This document shows, in pieces, positions 1 through 6,938 of a stretch of 20,469 nt of DNA (position 1 is its first letter; every line of letters begins with the position of its first letter). The translations under genes were made by a program, and so were the position numbers. The notes beneath the pieces are model-generated. The model ran no database searches. It had not been told where the DNA came from and was given only the letters and a program-made list of their open reading frames with translations. Source of the stretch: an uncultured Collinsella sp. (GTDB lineage Bacteria; Actinomycetota; Coriobacteriia; Coriobacteriales; Coriobacteriaceae). Where the stretch lies: the NCBI GenBank assembly GCA_958421035.1, contig CATZKS010000022.1:1-20469 (forward strand), given 5' to 3'.

Positions 1-29
1 AACTCGAGATGGAAGGAGCGATCGGATAA
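1..29 (+). CDS. sufB: SufB C-terminus (partial, 3' end only)
   Basis: Frame 3 of the first bases reads LEMEGAIG followed by a TAA stop at 27-29. SufB proteins of Gram-positive bacteria typically end in a very similar EMEGSIG-like tail, and the next gene is sufD, so this is most likely the end of sufB. The stop overlaps the sufD start in a TAATG arrangement, which implies translational coupling. The same stretch carries the sufD ribosome binding site (GGAAGGAG at 11-18). Only eight codons are visible, so the call rests on tail motif plus gene order. Confidence 0.72.
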
Positions 30-1300
30 TGAATCAGACCACGAACACCGCTGCTACCACCCTTGAGCAGGTCAATGCGATGCCGGCTGCCACATGGGGC
101 TGGCTGAAGATGAATCAAACCAAGCTCGAGCTCTCTGACGAGCTTGCCGCCGCTCCCGCCGAGACCGTTAAGGTTGAGGGCTTGGACGAGCAGTTTGCTG
201 GCGTGGCAGACGCGTTCGACGCCGCCATGGACGCCATGGCCGAGCGCTTCCCCGAGCGCCGCGCCTCCGCCCCTGGTGATGCCGCCGACCGCGCCCGCAT
301 CACACCCGAGACCGAGCTTGACGTGCCCGCCACCTCCATCTACCAGGCCGGTGCCATCAAGCTCGAGGAGGAGCTCTCCCCTGCTGAAGCCTTCAAGACC
401 GGCATGGGCGAGGCTGCCTACACCTACTTGGCCGACCACGCCGCCAAGCGCATCGTCATCGATGTGCCCGCATACAAGCACGCTACGGTTACCGTGCGCG
501 TGAGCGGTGTCGATGCAGCCGCGGCCATCGCCGCCATCGATGTCGTCGCCCGTCCGCAGGCAACGCTCGACCTACGCATAGCCCTGGACTCCCCCGTTGC
601 CGGCCAAGGCGTCGTGGGCTCCGTGCTACGCGTGTGCGCCCACGAGTACGCCACCGTCAACGTGACCTGTACGCAGACGCTCGACGATAGCTGGATTGCG
701 CTCGACGACACCGGCCTGTTCCTGGACGAGGGTGCGCGCGTCAACGTGCAGCACACCGTCCTGGGTGCCGGCGCCAGCGCCACAGGCCTTGCCGGCGACC
801 TGCTGGGCGATACCGCCAAGGTTACCATCGATACTGACTACCTGGGCGCCCGCGAGCAGGTGCGCGACTTTAACTACGAGCTGCGTCACCGCGGTCGCAA
901 GACCGAGTGCGAGATCGACGCCAACGGCGTGCTGACCGGCACGTCCAAGAAGGTCTACCGCGGCACCATCGACCTCGTGCACGGCTGCAAGGGTGCAACC
1001 GGCACCGAGCGCGAGACGGTGCTTTTAGCCAACAAGGGCGTCGACAACAAGACCGTTCCCGTCATTCTCTGCGACGAGGACGACGTCGCCGGCAACCACG
1101 GCGCCACCATCGGCCACGTCCGCGACGAGCAACTGTTCTATCTCGCCTGCCGCGGCCTTGACCAAAACGCCGCCGAGGACCTGTTCATCCGCGCCAAGCT
1201 GGAGGACGCCGCGCTTTCCGCCACCGACGAGCGCACCCGCGCAGCCGTCGTCCGCCTGGGCAACAACCTGATCGACAACTTTGAAGAGGAGCTCGCATGA
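29..1300 (+). CDS. sufD: SufD, Fe-S cluster assembly scaffold subunit
   Basis: This is a 423-residue SufB/SufD-family protein. SufD partners SufB and the ATPase SufC in the cytosolic SufBCD complex on which Fe-S clusters are built. The N-terminal third (about 1-100) is variable and helical. Residues from about 140 to 375 have the beta-helix pattern of the family. The signature near the C-terminus, NHGATIG at 356-362 followed by DEQLFYLACRG, contains the conserved His (H357) of SufD. The C-terminal helical segment ends in NLIDNFEEELA. The start is the ATG at 29, chosen for the GGAAGGAG site and the one-base overlap with the sufB stop. The end overlaps sufS (ATGA). Length is normal for the family. 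SufB versus SufD is decided mainly by gene order, and the family call is secure. Confidence 0.93.
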   Translation: MNQTTNTAATTLEQVNAMPAATWGWLKMNQTKLELSDELAAAPAETVKVEGLDEQFAGVADAFDAAMDAMAERFPERRASAPGDAADRARITPETELDVPATSIYQAGAIKLEEELSPAEAFKTGMGEAAYTYLADHAAKRIVIDVPAYKHATVTVRVSGVDAAAAIAAIDVVARPQATLDLRIALDSPVAGQGVVGSVLRVCAHEYATVNVTCTQTLDDSWIALDDTGLFLDEGARVNVQHTVLGAGASATGLAGDLLGDTAKVTIDTDYLGAREQVRDFNYELRHRGRKTECEIDANGVLTGTSKKVYRGTIDLVHGCKGATGTERETVLLANKGVDNKTVPVILCDEDDVAGNHGATIGHVRDEQLFYLACRGLDQNAAEDLFIRAKLEDAALSATDERTRAAVVRLGNNLIDNFEEELA

Positions 1301-2622
1301 TCGACACCGAGCACGTTAAATGCGATACCTGCACCGCGCCTGAGCCCATGGAGCTCGACGCCAGCGACGAGGCCTCGCGCGGCTGGCCCACCGTGGACAT
1401 CGAGACCAACCCCTACAAGGCGCAGTTCCCGCTGTTTCAGCAGCACCCCGAGATCGCCTTCCTCGATAGCGCCGCCACCGCGCAGCGCCCTGCCTGTGTG
1501 CTCGACGCCGAGCGCGACTTCTATCAGCGCATGAACGCCAACCCCCTGCGTGGCCTGTACTCGCTGTCCGTCGAGGCCACCGACGCCATCGCGAAAGTCC
1601 GCCAGCAGATCGCCGACCTCATCGGTGCCTCACAGGCCAACGAGGTCATCTTCACCCGCAACACGAGCGAGTCGCTCAACCTGGTCGCCAAGAGCTTTGC
1701 GCCCACAGTGCTCGAACCGGGCGACGAGGTCGTCATCACCATCATGGAACACCACTCCAACCTGATTCCGTGGCAGCAGGTCTGCCACGAGACCGGCGCC
1801 AAGCTCGTCTACCTCTACCCCACCAAGACCGGCCAGCTCACGACCGAGGAGGTTCTGTCCAAGGTGAGCCCCAAGACCAAGATCTTGGCCGTGGGTCAGG
1901 TCTCTAACGTCCTGGGCGTTGAGAACCCGGTCAAGAACCTCGGCAAGCTCGTGCACAAGTACGGCGGCTATCTGGTCGTCGACGGCGCGCAGTCGCTGCC
2001 GCACATGCCGGTCGATGTGGCCGACCTGGGCGCCGACTTCTTTGCCTTTAGCGCACACAAGGCCATGGGTCCCATGGGCATTGGCGTGCTGTGGGGCAAA
2101 ATGGACCTGCTCAACGCCATGCCACCCATGCTCACCGGTGGCGAGATGATCGATTCGGTCACCGAGCAGGACGCCGCCTGGGCGCCCGTCCCCGAGAAGT
2201 TCGAGGCCGGCACGCAGGACGCCGCCGGCATCTTCGCCACGGGCGCCGCCCTTGATTACCTGGTCAACACGGTGGGTTACGAGAACATCCAGGCCCGCGA
2301 GCAGGCACTCGTCCACTATCTGATGGGCGAACTCATGCAGCTCGACTTTGTCCAAATCATCGGTTCCATCTACTGGGACAACCACCACGGCGTTGTGAGC
2401 TTTAACGTCAAGGGAATTCACCCGCACGACGTCGCGAGCATCATGGACATGGACGGCGTCTGCATCCGCGCCGGCCACCACTGCGCTCAGCCGCTGCTCA
2501 CCTGGCTGGGCGTCGAGAACCTTGCCTGCTGCCGCGCCAGCGTGGCCTTCTACAACGACAAGGCCGACATCGACAAGTTCATCGCCGGCCTGCATCACGT
2601 TTGGAGCACGTTCAATGGGTAA
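1297..2622 (+). CDS. sufS: SufS, group II cysteine desulfurase
   Basis: A 441-residue PLP-dependent enzyme that converts cysteine to alanine and carries the released sulfur as a persulfide for Fe-S assembly. The PLP lysine is K255 in FSAHKAMGPMGIG. The cofactor Asp/Gln pair lies in VVDGAQS (about 227-233), and the EHHSN motif is at 151-155. The active-site cysteine is C396 in RAGHHCAQPL, the RxGHHCA form of SufS-type desulfurases rather than IscS. The start overlaps the sufD stop as ATGA and the end overlaps sufU by 8 bases, so the genes are tightly coupled. Odd point: about 40 residues precede the usual SufS start and include a CDTC motif (C9, C12). A second odd point is the CC pair at 411-412. 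Function is clear; the role of the extension is unknown. Confidence 0.95.
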   Translation: MIDTEHVKCDTCTAPEPMELDASDEASRGWPTVDIETNPYKAQFPLFQQHPEIAFLDSAATAQRPACVLDAERDFYQRMNANPLRGLYSLSVEATDAIAKVRQQIADLIGASQANEVIFTRNTSESLNLVAKSFAPTVLEPGDEVVITIMEHHSNLIPWQQVCHETGAKLVYLYPTKTGQLTTEEVLSKVSPKTKILAVGQVSNVLGVENPVKNLGKLVHKYGGYLVVDGAQSLPHMPVDVADLGADFFAFSAHKAMGPMGIGVLWGKMDLLNAMPPMLTGGEMIDSVTEQDAAWAPVPEKFEAGTQDAAGIFATGAALDYLVNTVGYENIQAREQALVHYLMGELMQLDFVQIIGSIYWDNHHGVVSFNVKGIHPHDVASIMDMDGVCIRAGHHCAQPLLTWLGVENLACCRASVAFYNDKADIDKFIAGLHHVWSTFNG

Positions 2623-3049
2623 TCTGTACACCTCCACCACGTTTATGGAGCACAACTCGCACCCCGACTATAAGTACGAGATGGATGCCCCCACGCATGA
2701 GCACGACGGCATCAACCCCAGCTGTGGCGACGAGCTCACCTTGCAGCTGCGTGTCGAGAAGGGCGTGATCGAGGAGGCCTCGTTTACCGGGCACGGCTGC
2801 GCCATCAGCCAGGCCAGCGCCGACATCATGGCCGACCTCATCACCGGCGAGACCGTCGAGGAAGCTCACCGCTTGGCAGAGCTCTTCCTCGCCATGATCC
2901 GCGGCGAGAAGCTCTCCGAGGACGACCTGGAAGACCTGGACGAAGCCGCCCAGCTCCAGGACATCTCGCACATGCCCGCCCGCGTCAAATGCGCCGAGCT
3001 CGCCTGGCGCACCCTCGACGGCATGCTCGAGGGACAAGTTAACGAATAG
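2615..3049 (+). CDS. sufU: SufU, zinc-dependent sulfurtransferase/scaffold
   Basis: A 144-residue IscU-fold protein. In Gram-positive SUF systems SufU takes persulfide sulfur from SufS through a zinc-bound cysteine site. The conserved ligands are visible: C37 and D39 in SCGDEL, C62 in GHGCAIS and C126 in VKCAELAW. The 18-residue-class insert between the second and third cysteines that separates SufU from IscU is present (about 97-119). The ATG at 2615 was chosen because MGNLYTSTTFMEHNSHP is a family-like start; it lies inside the last codons of sufS (8-base overlap), and the longer open frame upstream is out-of-frame sufS sequence. It is the last gene of the operon and is followed by a terminator at 3081. 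Confidence 0.94.
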   Translation: MGNLYTSTTFMEHNSHPDYKYEMDAPTHEHDGINPSCGDELTLQLRVEKGVIEEASFTGHGCAISQASADIMADLITGETVEEAHRLAELFLAMIRGEKLSEDDLEDLDEAAQLQDISHMPARVKCAELAWRTLDGMLEGQVNE

Positions 3050-3080
3050 CGGATGCCCTAAATCCAAGGATTTTGATTGT

Positions 3081-3113
3081 CGAGCCGTCCGATACGGACG
3101 ACTCGGCTTTTTC
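3081..3113 (+). terminator. Terminator of the suf operon
   Basis: An inverted repeat CGAGCCGTCCG / CGGACGACTCG (one mismatch, ATA loop) is followed directly by GCTTTTTC. It sits 32 bases after the sufU stop. Confidence 0.85.
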
Positions 3114-3116
3114 ATA

Positions 3117-3373
3117 ACGAGCGCGGATACACAGTCCGCGCGTCCGGCGCCCGGTCTGTCATTTACTGCGCTGTCAGCTGCGAACACGGGCGTTTTCCAC
3201 AGCATCAAATGCCTGCCGCAGGGCCACGGACCCGCCAAGCAATGTGCCAAGCCCCGTCCTACCGGGCTCCGGCTCGCCTCGCGCCTGCCGCAGACGGGTC
3301 CCCTAGGGTGCGGCGTGCATTTTTGCGAGTATTCAGCACGACAAGCCGTATGTATACGCATTGGAAGCGTTAA
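3117..3373. other. GC-rich gene-free block, possibly structured
   Basis: No convincing gene: open frames here lack ribosome binding sites and recognisable motifs. Several complementary or repeated segments can be seen. These include a CGCGGA/TCCGCG hairpin near 3124-3142, AGCCC/GGGCT around 3250-3270, a long-range GGACCCG ... CGGGTCC pair (about 3227 and 3294), and the decamer CCTGCCGCAG twice (about 3211 and 3285). It matches no riboswitch or housekeeping RNA core that I recognise. It may be a degenerate intergenic repeat or an unknown structured RNA. Confidence 0.35.
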
Positions 3374-3402
3374 TCAACATCTCCAGTCGCCTTTATATTG
3401 CG

Positions 3403-3672
3403 TTTTAGAACAAGAATCGTGGTCTCAGGAGGCGCAAACATGAGTTTCGGGAGCGTATCGGCAGGCATAAATAGTTTCAGAGCCCGTATGTTGCAAAATA
3501 GCGGCGGCGCCGACAGCACCACGATGCAGAAAACTCCGCTTTTTGCACGGCGCGGACGGGGGTAGGAACGGGCAAAACCGAGCGGAGCCGTAATTTTATG
3601 CATGACGGCAATCGTTCTATGCAAATAAAGAAGCGCAGTGACCGTACCAAGCTTTTAGAACAATAGTTGTGG
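3403..3672. repeat. 270-bp module bounded by a 20-bp imperfect direct repeat
   Basis: The segment TTTTAGAACAAGAATCGTGG at 3403-3422 recurs at 3653-3672 with 17 of 20 positions identical, exactly 250 bases apart in the same orientation. The module ends 36 bases before the stop of the neighbouring REP-type transposase. It could be a dispersed intergenic element of this genus or a remnant mobilised by that transposase; this is inference. Base composition is less GC-rich than the flanks. Confidence 0.45.
3440..3565 (+). CDS. Possible 41-aa small protein, unrecognised
   Basis: The ATG at 3440 is preceded by a strong site (AGGAGG, spacing 7) and opens a 41-codon frame beginning MSFGSVSAGINSF and ending in the basic tail FARRGRG before TAG at 3563. 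Apart from the ribosome binding site and the start there is nothing to support translation: no domain, signal peptide or membrane segment is seen. It lies wholly inside the repeat-bounded module at 3403-3672, so it may be a by-product of a non-coding repeat. I do not recognise it. Confidence 0.25.
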   Translation: MSFGSVSAGINSFRARMLQNSGGADSTTMQKTPLFARRGRG

Positions 3673-3708
3673 CATATGGGCGACCCCAGCTGCGGTGCAC
3701 AGGCGGCC

Positions 3709-4521
3709 CTACACCACGTTTCCGCCAGTCCGCACCGCTGTTCGTGCACAGGCACGCACAATGCGAGAAACGGTACTTTTGCCAATCCCCGTATACCGCT
3801 CAATCTGACGCACCGTAAAACCGGCATCGTGCAATCCAAGAATAACGATGTTGCGCTGCGCCGACGGTGTGGCTTTAACCCCGTTGAGCTTAACCCCGAG
3901 CCCCTTCGACAACTTGTCGGCAAAGGCTCGCCGCTCCCACTCCGTCTCTTCTAGATCGGGCATCGCCGGCTCGCAGCCGTCGGGCGTCGAAAGCGAATAG
4001 GCAATAAAGGCCTTGGCGGAACCAAAAAGCTCAAGCACGCAAGAAGGATCAGAAAATCCCCTCGCGACATCAGCCGCGTCACCGTCGTAAGCGCGCAAAT
4101 GCTCGGCAAAGCTGCTCCAGGGATAACGCTCGATTAAGCTGATGCCCGCCTCCTGCGGATCGGCGTGTACGGAGCGAATAGCCTCCATCACCTGCCAGTC
4201 GGTATCGAGCGAGCGCCGGTCAAAACGGTTCTGGAACAGATGGCCTGTGCGCCTCGTGCGTTTATTGAACCGCCGCGCGTACGTCAAAAGCAGTCGGTGC
4301 ATCGCCGCGCTCATCCTGTCCTCGTAATCTGCAAGCACCAAATGCACGTGATTGCCCATAAGGCACCAGGCGATAACCGTCACGCCCGCCTCGCGGCAGC
4401 ACTCGCGCATCAGCTCCAAAAACTCCCGCCGGTCTTCATCGCCCTCAAAGATGAGCTGTTTGCCCGCACCGCGAGCACAGACATGGTAAAAGCCCGTAAC
4501 CGTTCTCCAAACGCGCTGCAT
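3709..4521 (-). CDS. REP-associated tyrosine transposase (RAYT / Y1_Tnp)
   Basis: A 270-residue single-strand transposase of the IS200/IS605-related TnpA_REP class. These HuH enzymes nick with one tyrosine and are linked to REP palindromes. The N-terminus (FYHVCARGAGKQLIF) is family-typical. The metal-binding motif is GNHVHLVL with H58 and H60. The likely nucleophile is Y81 in LLLTYARRFNKRT, followed by GHLFQNRF. A C-terminal helix-turn-helix (about 235-257, FTVRQIERYTGIGKSTVSR) resembles the DnaA-like tail found in many RAYTs. The ATG at 4519-4521 was chosen because GGCGAAGGGAG lies just upstream and the family domain begins there; the frame is open for 71 more codons without family sequence. 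It is a single copy with no partner gene. A 9-bp inverted pair CAAGCTTTT (3648-3656) / AAAAGCTTG (4689-4697) brackets it, possibly by chance. Confidence 0.88.
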   Translation of the reverse strand: MQRVWRTVTGFYHVCARGAGKQLIFEGDEDRREFLELMRECCREAGVTVIAWCLMGNHVHLVLADYEDRMSAAMHRLLLTYARRFNKRTRRTGHLFQNRFDRRSLDTDWQVMEAIRSVHADPQEAGISLIERYPWSSFAEHLRAYDGDAADVARGFSDPSCVLELFGSAKAFIAYSLSTPDGCEPAMPDLEETEWERRAFADKLSKGLGVKLNGVKATPSAQRNIVILGLHDAGFTVRQIERYTGIGKSTVSRIVRACARTAVRTGGNVV

Positions 4522-4645
4522 GGCGCTCCCTTCGCCGGGATCTGCTTGCCATCCAATACAGCACGATTGAAGCGTGCCATCAAAACATTCACGCAAAACA
4601 ATACACTCGCGCGGCAAAAGGCAGTAAACAGGCGGCGAACGGCAC

Positions 4646-4672
4646 CGTTGCAACAGGTCAACCCCTGCAACG
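4646..4672. repeat. Inverted repeat upstream of the transposase
   Basis: CGTTGCA (4646-4652) and TGCAACG (4666-4672) are perfect reverse complements with 13 bases between them. The element lies in the gene-free stretch 4522-4753, where nothing else convincing is seen. It could be a REP-like target or a regulatory hairpin in the 5' region of the transposase transcript. Confidence 0.35.
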
Positions 4673-4753
4673 CTTACAAAAGCTGACCAAAAGCTTGCCC
4701 AAGACGGACCCCCTCTACGGAAGTGCACGACCACAGAATATAGAGTTAAACCG

Positions 4754-4765
4754 TTTCAATTGAAA
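4754..4765. promoter_or_regulatory. 12-bp perfect palindrome, possible operator
   Basis: TTTCAATTGAAA is its own reverse complement. It lies between the divergently read transposase and the NifU-like/GGGtGRT operon, so a dimeric regulator could act on either. A TATATTCT stretch just to its left on the minus strand could be a -10 for the transposase. No regulator can be named. Confidence 0.3.
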
Positions 4766-4803
4766 GTTCCGCGCATCTCGCTACGAAAACTGAGCCGTTC
4801 GCC

Positions 4804-4862
4804 GAATATTCCGTGCATTTCGCGGTATTATAGGGGCTGCATGTCATGTCCCTTTCGAAGGG
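4804..4862 (+). promoter_or_regulatory. Probable promoter and leader of the NifU-like/GGGtGRT operon
   Basis: A good -10 (TATTAT, 4826-4831) lies about 95 bases before the start codon. There is no good -35. Instead the -35 position is occupied by the 8-bp palindrome GAATATTC (4804-4811), which hints at activator or repressor control. The leader then contains a short hairpin, CCCTT-TCG-AAGGG (4850-4862). Assignment is by eye. Confidence 0.4.
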
Positions 4863-4924
4863 TCGCCCGGCAATCGCCAGCCACGGCCCCCAGACGGGAC
4901 GCCAACACGATAGAGAGGAGAGGC

Positions 4925-5659
4925 ATGCAGTACTCACAGGAAGTGGAGAACATGTGCCCCGTTGCCAAGGGTGCATACCACGGCCCCGCACCCATCCCCG
5001 AGGAGGGCAAGTGGGTCCAGGCTAAGGAGATTTCCGACATCTCCGGTCTTACGCACGGTGTGGGTTGGTGCGCACCTCAGCAGGGCGCCTGCAAGCTCAC
5101 GCTGAACGTCAAGGACGGCATCATCGAGGAGGCCCTCGTTGAGACCATCGGCTGCTCGGGTATGACCCACTCTGCCGCCATGGCTTCCGAGATCCTTCCC
5201 GGTAAGACCATCCTCGAGGCCCTCAACACCGACCTCGTCTGCGACGCCATCAACGTTGCTATGCGCGAGATCTTCCTGCAGATCGTTTACGGCCGCAGCC
5301 AGACCGCGTTCTCCGAGGGCGGCCTGCCCGTGGGCGCCTCCCTCGACGACCTCGGCAAGGGCCTTCGCTCTCAGGTCGGCACCATGTTCGGCACCAAGGC
5401 CAAGGGCGCTCGTTACCTCGAGCTCGCTCAGGGCTACGTCACCCGCATGGCTCTCAACGACAAGAACGAGATCATCGCATTCGAGTTCCTGAACCTCGGC
5501 AAGTTCACCGACGCCGTCAAGGCCGGCAAGACCCCCGAGGAGGCCATCGCTGGCGCTATGGGCCACTATGGTCAGTGGGAGAACGCTGCCAAGTACATCG
5601 ACCCGCGCACCGACGAGGAGACTCACTCCGTCGCCAGCGTGTTCCCGGTTCACGAGTAG
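4925..5659 (+). CDS. NifU/IscU-fold iron-sulfur scaffold-like protein paired with GGGtGRT
   Basis: A 244-residue protein whose central part (about 55-120) aligns with SufU/NifU. GACKLTLNVKDGIIEEALVE matches the first cysteine region, and IGCSGMTHSAAMASE matches the second (GCAISQAS in the SufU of this window). C56 and C77 thus correspond to SufU C37 and C62. The Asp of the CGD motif is missing. Other cysteines are C11, C49 and C106. The C-terminal half (about 125-244) is extra relative to IscU. Such proteins are annotated as Fe-S assembly scaffolds next to GGGtGRT genes, but no reaction has been shown to my knowledge. The ATG at 4925 follows GAGAGGAGAGGC; the open upstream frame lacks family sequence. 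The GGGtGRT gene starts 18 bases after the stop. Codon use is strongly biased, implying high expression. Confidence 0.85.
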   Translation: MQYSQEVENMCPVAKGAYHGPAPIPEEGKWVQAKEISDISGLTHGVGWCAPQQGACKLTLNVKDGIIEEALVETIGCSGMTHSAAMASEILPGKTILEALNTDLVCDAINVAMREIFLQIVYGRSQTAFSEGGLPVGASLDDLGKGLRSQVGTMFGTKAKGARYLELAQGYVTRMALNDKNEIIAFEFLNLGKFTDAVKAGKTPEEAIAGAMGHYGQWENAAKYIDPRTDEETHSVASVFPVHE

Positions 5660-5677
5660 AAAGGGAGGGAAATAACT

Positions 5678-6682
5678 ATGACTGTTACGTTCGAAGGTTA
5701 CGAGCGCCGCGCTGACAAGATCAACAAGTGCCTCGCCGACAACGGCATCGCCTCCCTCGAGGAAGCTCTGCAGATCTGCACCGACAAGGGCTTCAACCCG
5801 CGTGAGATCGTCAACAACACCCAGTCCATCGCCTTCCAGAATGCCGAGTGGGCCTACACCCTCGGTTGCGCTCTCGCTGTCAAGCGTGGCGCCAAGTCCG
5901 CTTCTGAGGCTGCCGCCATCATCGGCGAGGGCGTCCAGGCCTTCACCGTTCCCGGCTCCGTCGCCGAGGACCGCAAGGTCGGTCTGGGCCACGGCAACCT
6001 GGGCGCTATGCTGCTCTCCGACGACACCGAGTGCTTCGCCTTCCTGGCCGGTCACGAGTCCTTCGCTGCCGCTGAGGGTGCTATCGGCCTGGCTCTGAAC
6101 GCCAACAAGGCTCGCAAGAAGCCGCTGCGCGTCATCCTCAACGGTCTGGGCAAGGACGCTGCTCAGATCATCGCCCGCATCAACGGCTTCACCTACGTGA
6201 AGACCCAGTTCGACTACTTCACGGGCGAGCTCAAGGTCGTCGAGACCATCCCCTACTCCGATGGTCCCCGCGCCGCCGTTAACTGCTACGGCGCCGACGA
6301 CGTCCGCGAGGGCGTTGCCATCATGTGGCACGAGAACGTCGACATCTCGATCACCGGTAACTCCACCAACCCCACGCGCTTCCAGCACCCCGTCGCTGGC
6401 ACCTACAAGAAGGAGCGCCTCGAGGCTGGCAAGAAGTACTTCTCCGTCGCTTCTGGTGGCGGCACTGGCCGTACCCTGCACCCGGACAACATGGGCGCCG
6501 GCCCTGCCTCTTACGGCATGACCGACACCATGGGCCGTATGCACTCCGACGCCCAGTTCGCCGGTTCTTCCTCCGTGCCTGCGCACGTCGACATGATGGG
6601 TCTCATCGGCATGGGCAACAACCCCATGGTCGGTGCCACCGTCGCCTGCGCTGTCGCCGTCGAGGAGGCCCTCAAGGCCTAA
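5678..6682 (+). CDS. GGGtGRT protein, function unknown
   Basis: A 334-residue protein of the GGGtGRT family, named for the motif GGGTGRT at 260-266, here followed by LHPDNMGAGPASYGMTDT. Other conserved-looking patches are GLGHGNLGAMLLSD (about 102-115), FLAGHESFAAAEGA (122-135), VILNGLGKDAAQI (152-164) and NPMVGATVACAVAVEEA at the end. There is no signal peptide or membrane segment, so it should be cytosolic. Its consistent partner is the upstream NifU-like scaffold, which suggests a role in Fe-S or metal-sulfur chemistry. That is inference from neighbourhood; the family has no established activity that I know of. The start follows AAGGGAGGG. Every Lys is AAG, every Ile ATC and every Phe TTC, and Ser avoids AGC/AGT, the bias of a very highly expressed gene. 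A strong terminator follows. Confidence 0.9.
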   Translation: MTVTFEGYERRADKINKCLADNGIASLEEALQICTDKGFNPREIVNNTQSIAFQNAEWAYTLGCALAVKRGAKSASEAAAIIGEGVQAFTVPGSVAEDRKVGLGHGNLGAMLLSDDTECFAFLAGHESFAAAEGAIGLALNANKARKKPLRVILNGLGKDAAQIIARINGFTYVKTQFDYFTGELKVVETIPYSDGPRAAVNCYGADDVREGVAIMWHENVDISITGNSTNPTRFQHPVAGTYKKERLEAGKKYFSVASGGGTGRTLHPDNMGAGPASYGMTDTMGRMHSDAQFAGSSSVPAHVDMMGLIGMGNNPMVGATVACAVAVEEALKA

Positions 6683-6717
6683 TCGCGCCCGCACGATGCT
6701 CATATAGCTGAGCTTTG

Positions 6718-6750
6718 GAGCCGCTACCCACCCGGGTAGCGGCTCTTTTT
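6718..6750 (+). terminator. Strong intrinsic terminator after the GGGtGRT gene
   Basis: A perfect 12-bp stem, GAGCCGCTACCC / GGGTAGCGGCTC, with a 4-base loop and a TTTTTG tail, 36 bases after the stop. Confidence 0.95.
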
Positions 6751-6938
6751 GTTTGCGCTGTCGCAGAGTAGCTAATGCCGATATATCAGTTGGGGCGAAA
6801 TACAAGATATGATGAGATGGAGCGTCAGAGCGTCCATGACACCCACCTGCCATATTTGCCCTTTACCGATTTGCCGCGTCTTTGCGGCCCCATTGCCGAT
6901 CACCCGTGCGACAATGCGCCGGACGAGAAAGGAATCCG

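Noticed and set aside
3117..3373. Possible cobalamin riboswitch or RNase P RNA in the GC-rich block
   Set aside because: The expected conserved boxes of these RNAs are not present on either strand.
3370..3923. Minus-strand frames of 84 and 148 codons around the 3403-3672 module
   Set aside because: Overlap each other and the transposase gene, lack ribosome sites and recognisable features.
4934..6853. 639-codon frame antisense to the NifU-like/GGGtGRT operon
   Set aside because: A product of extreme G/C-ending codon bias in the real genes. No ribosome site or domain.
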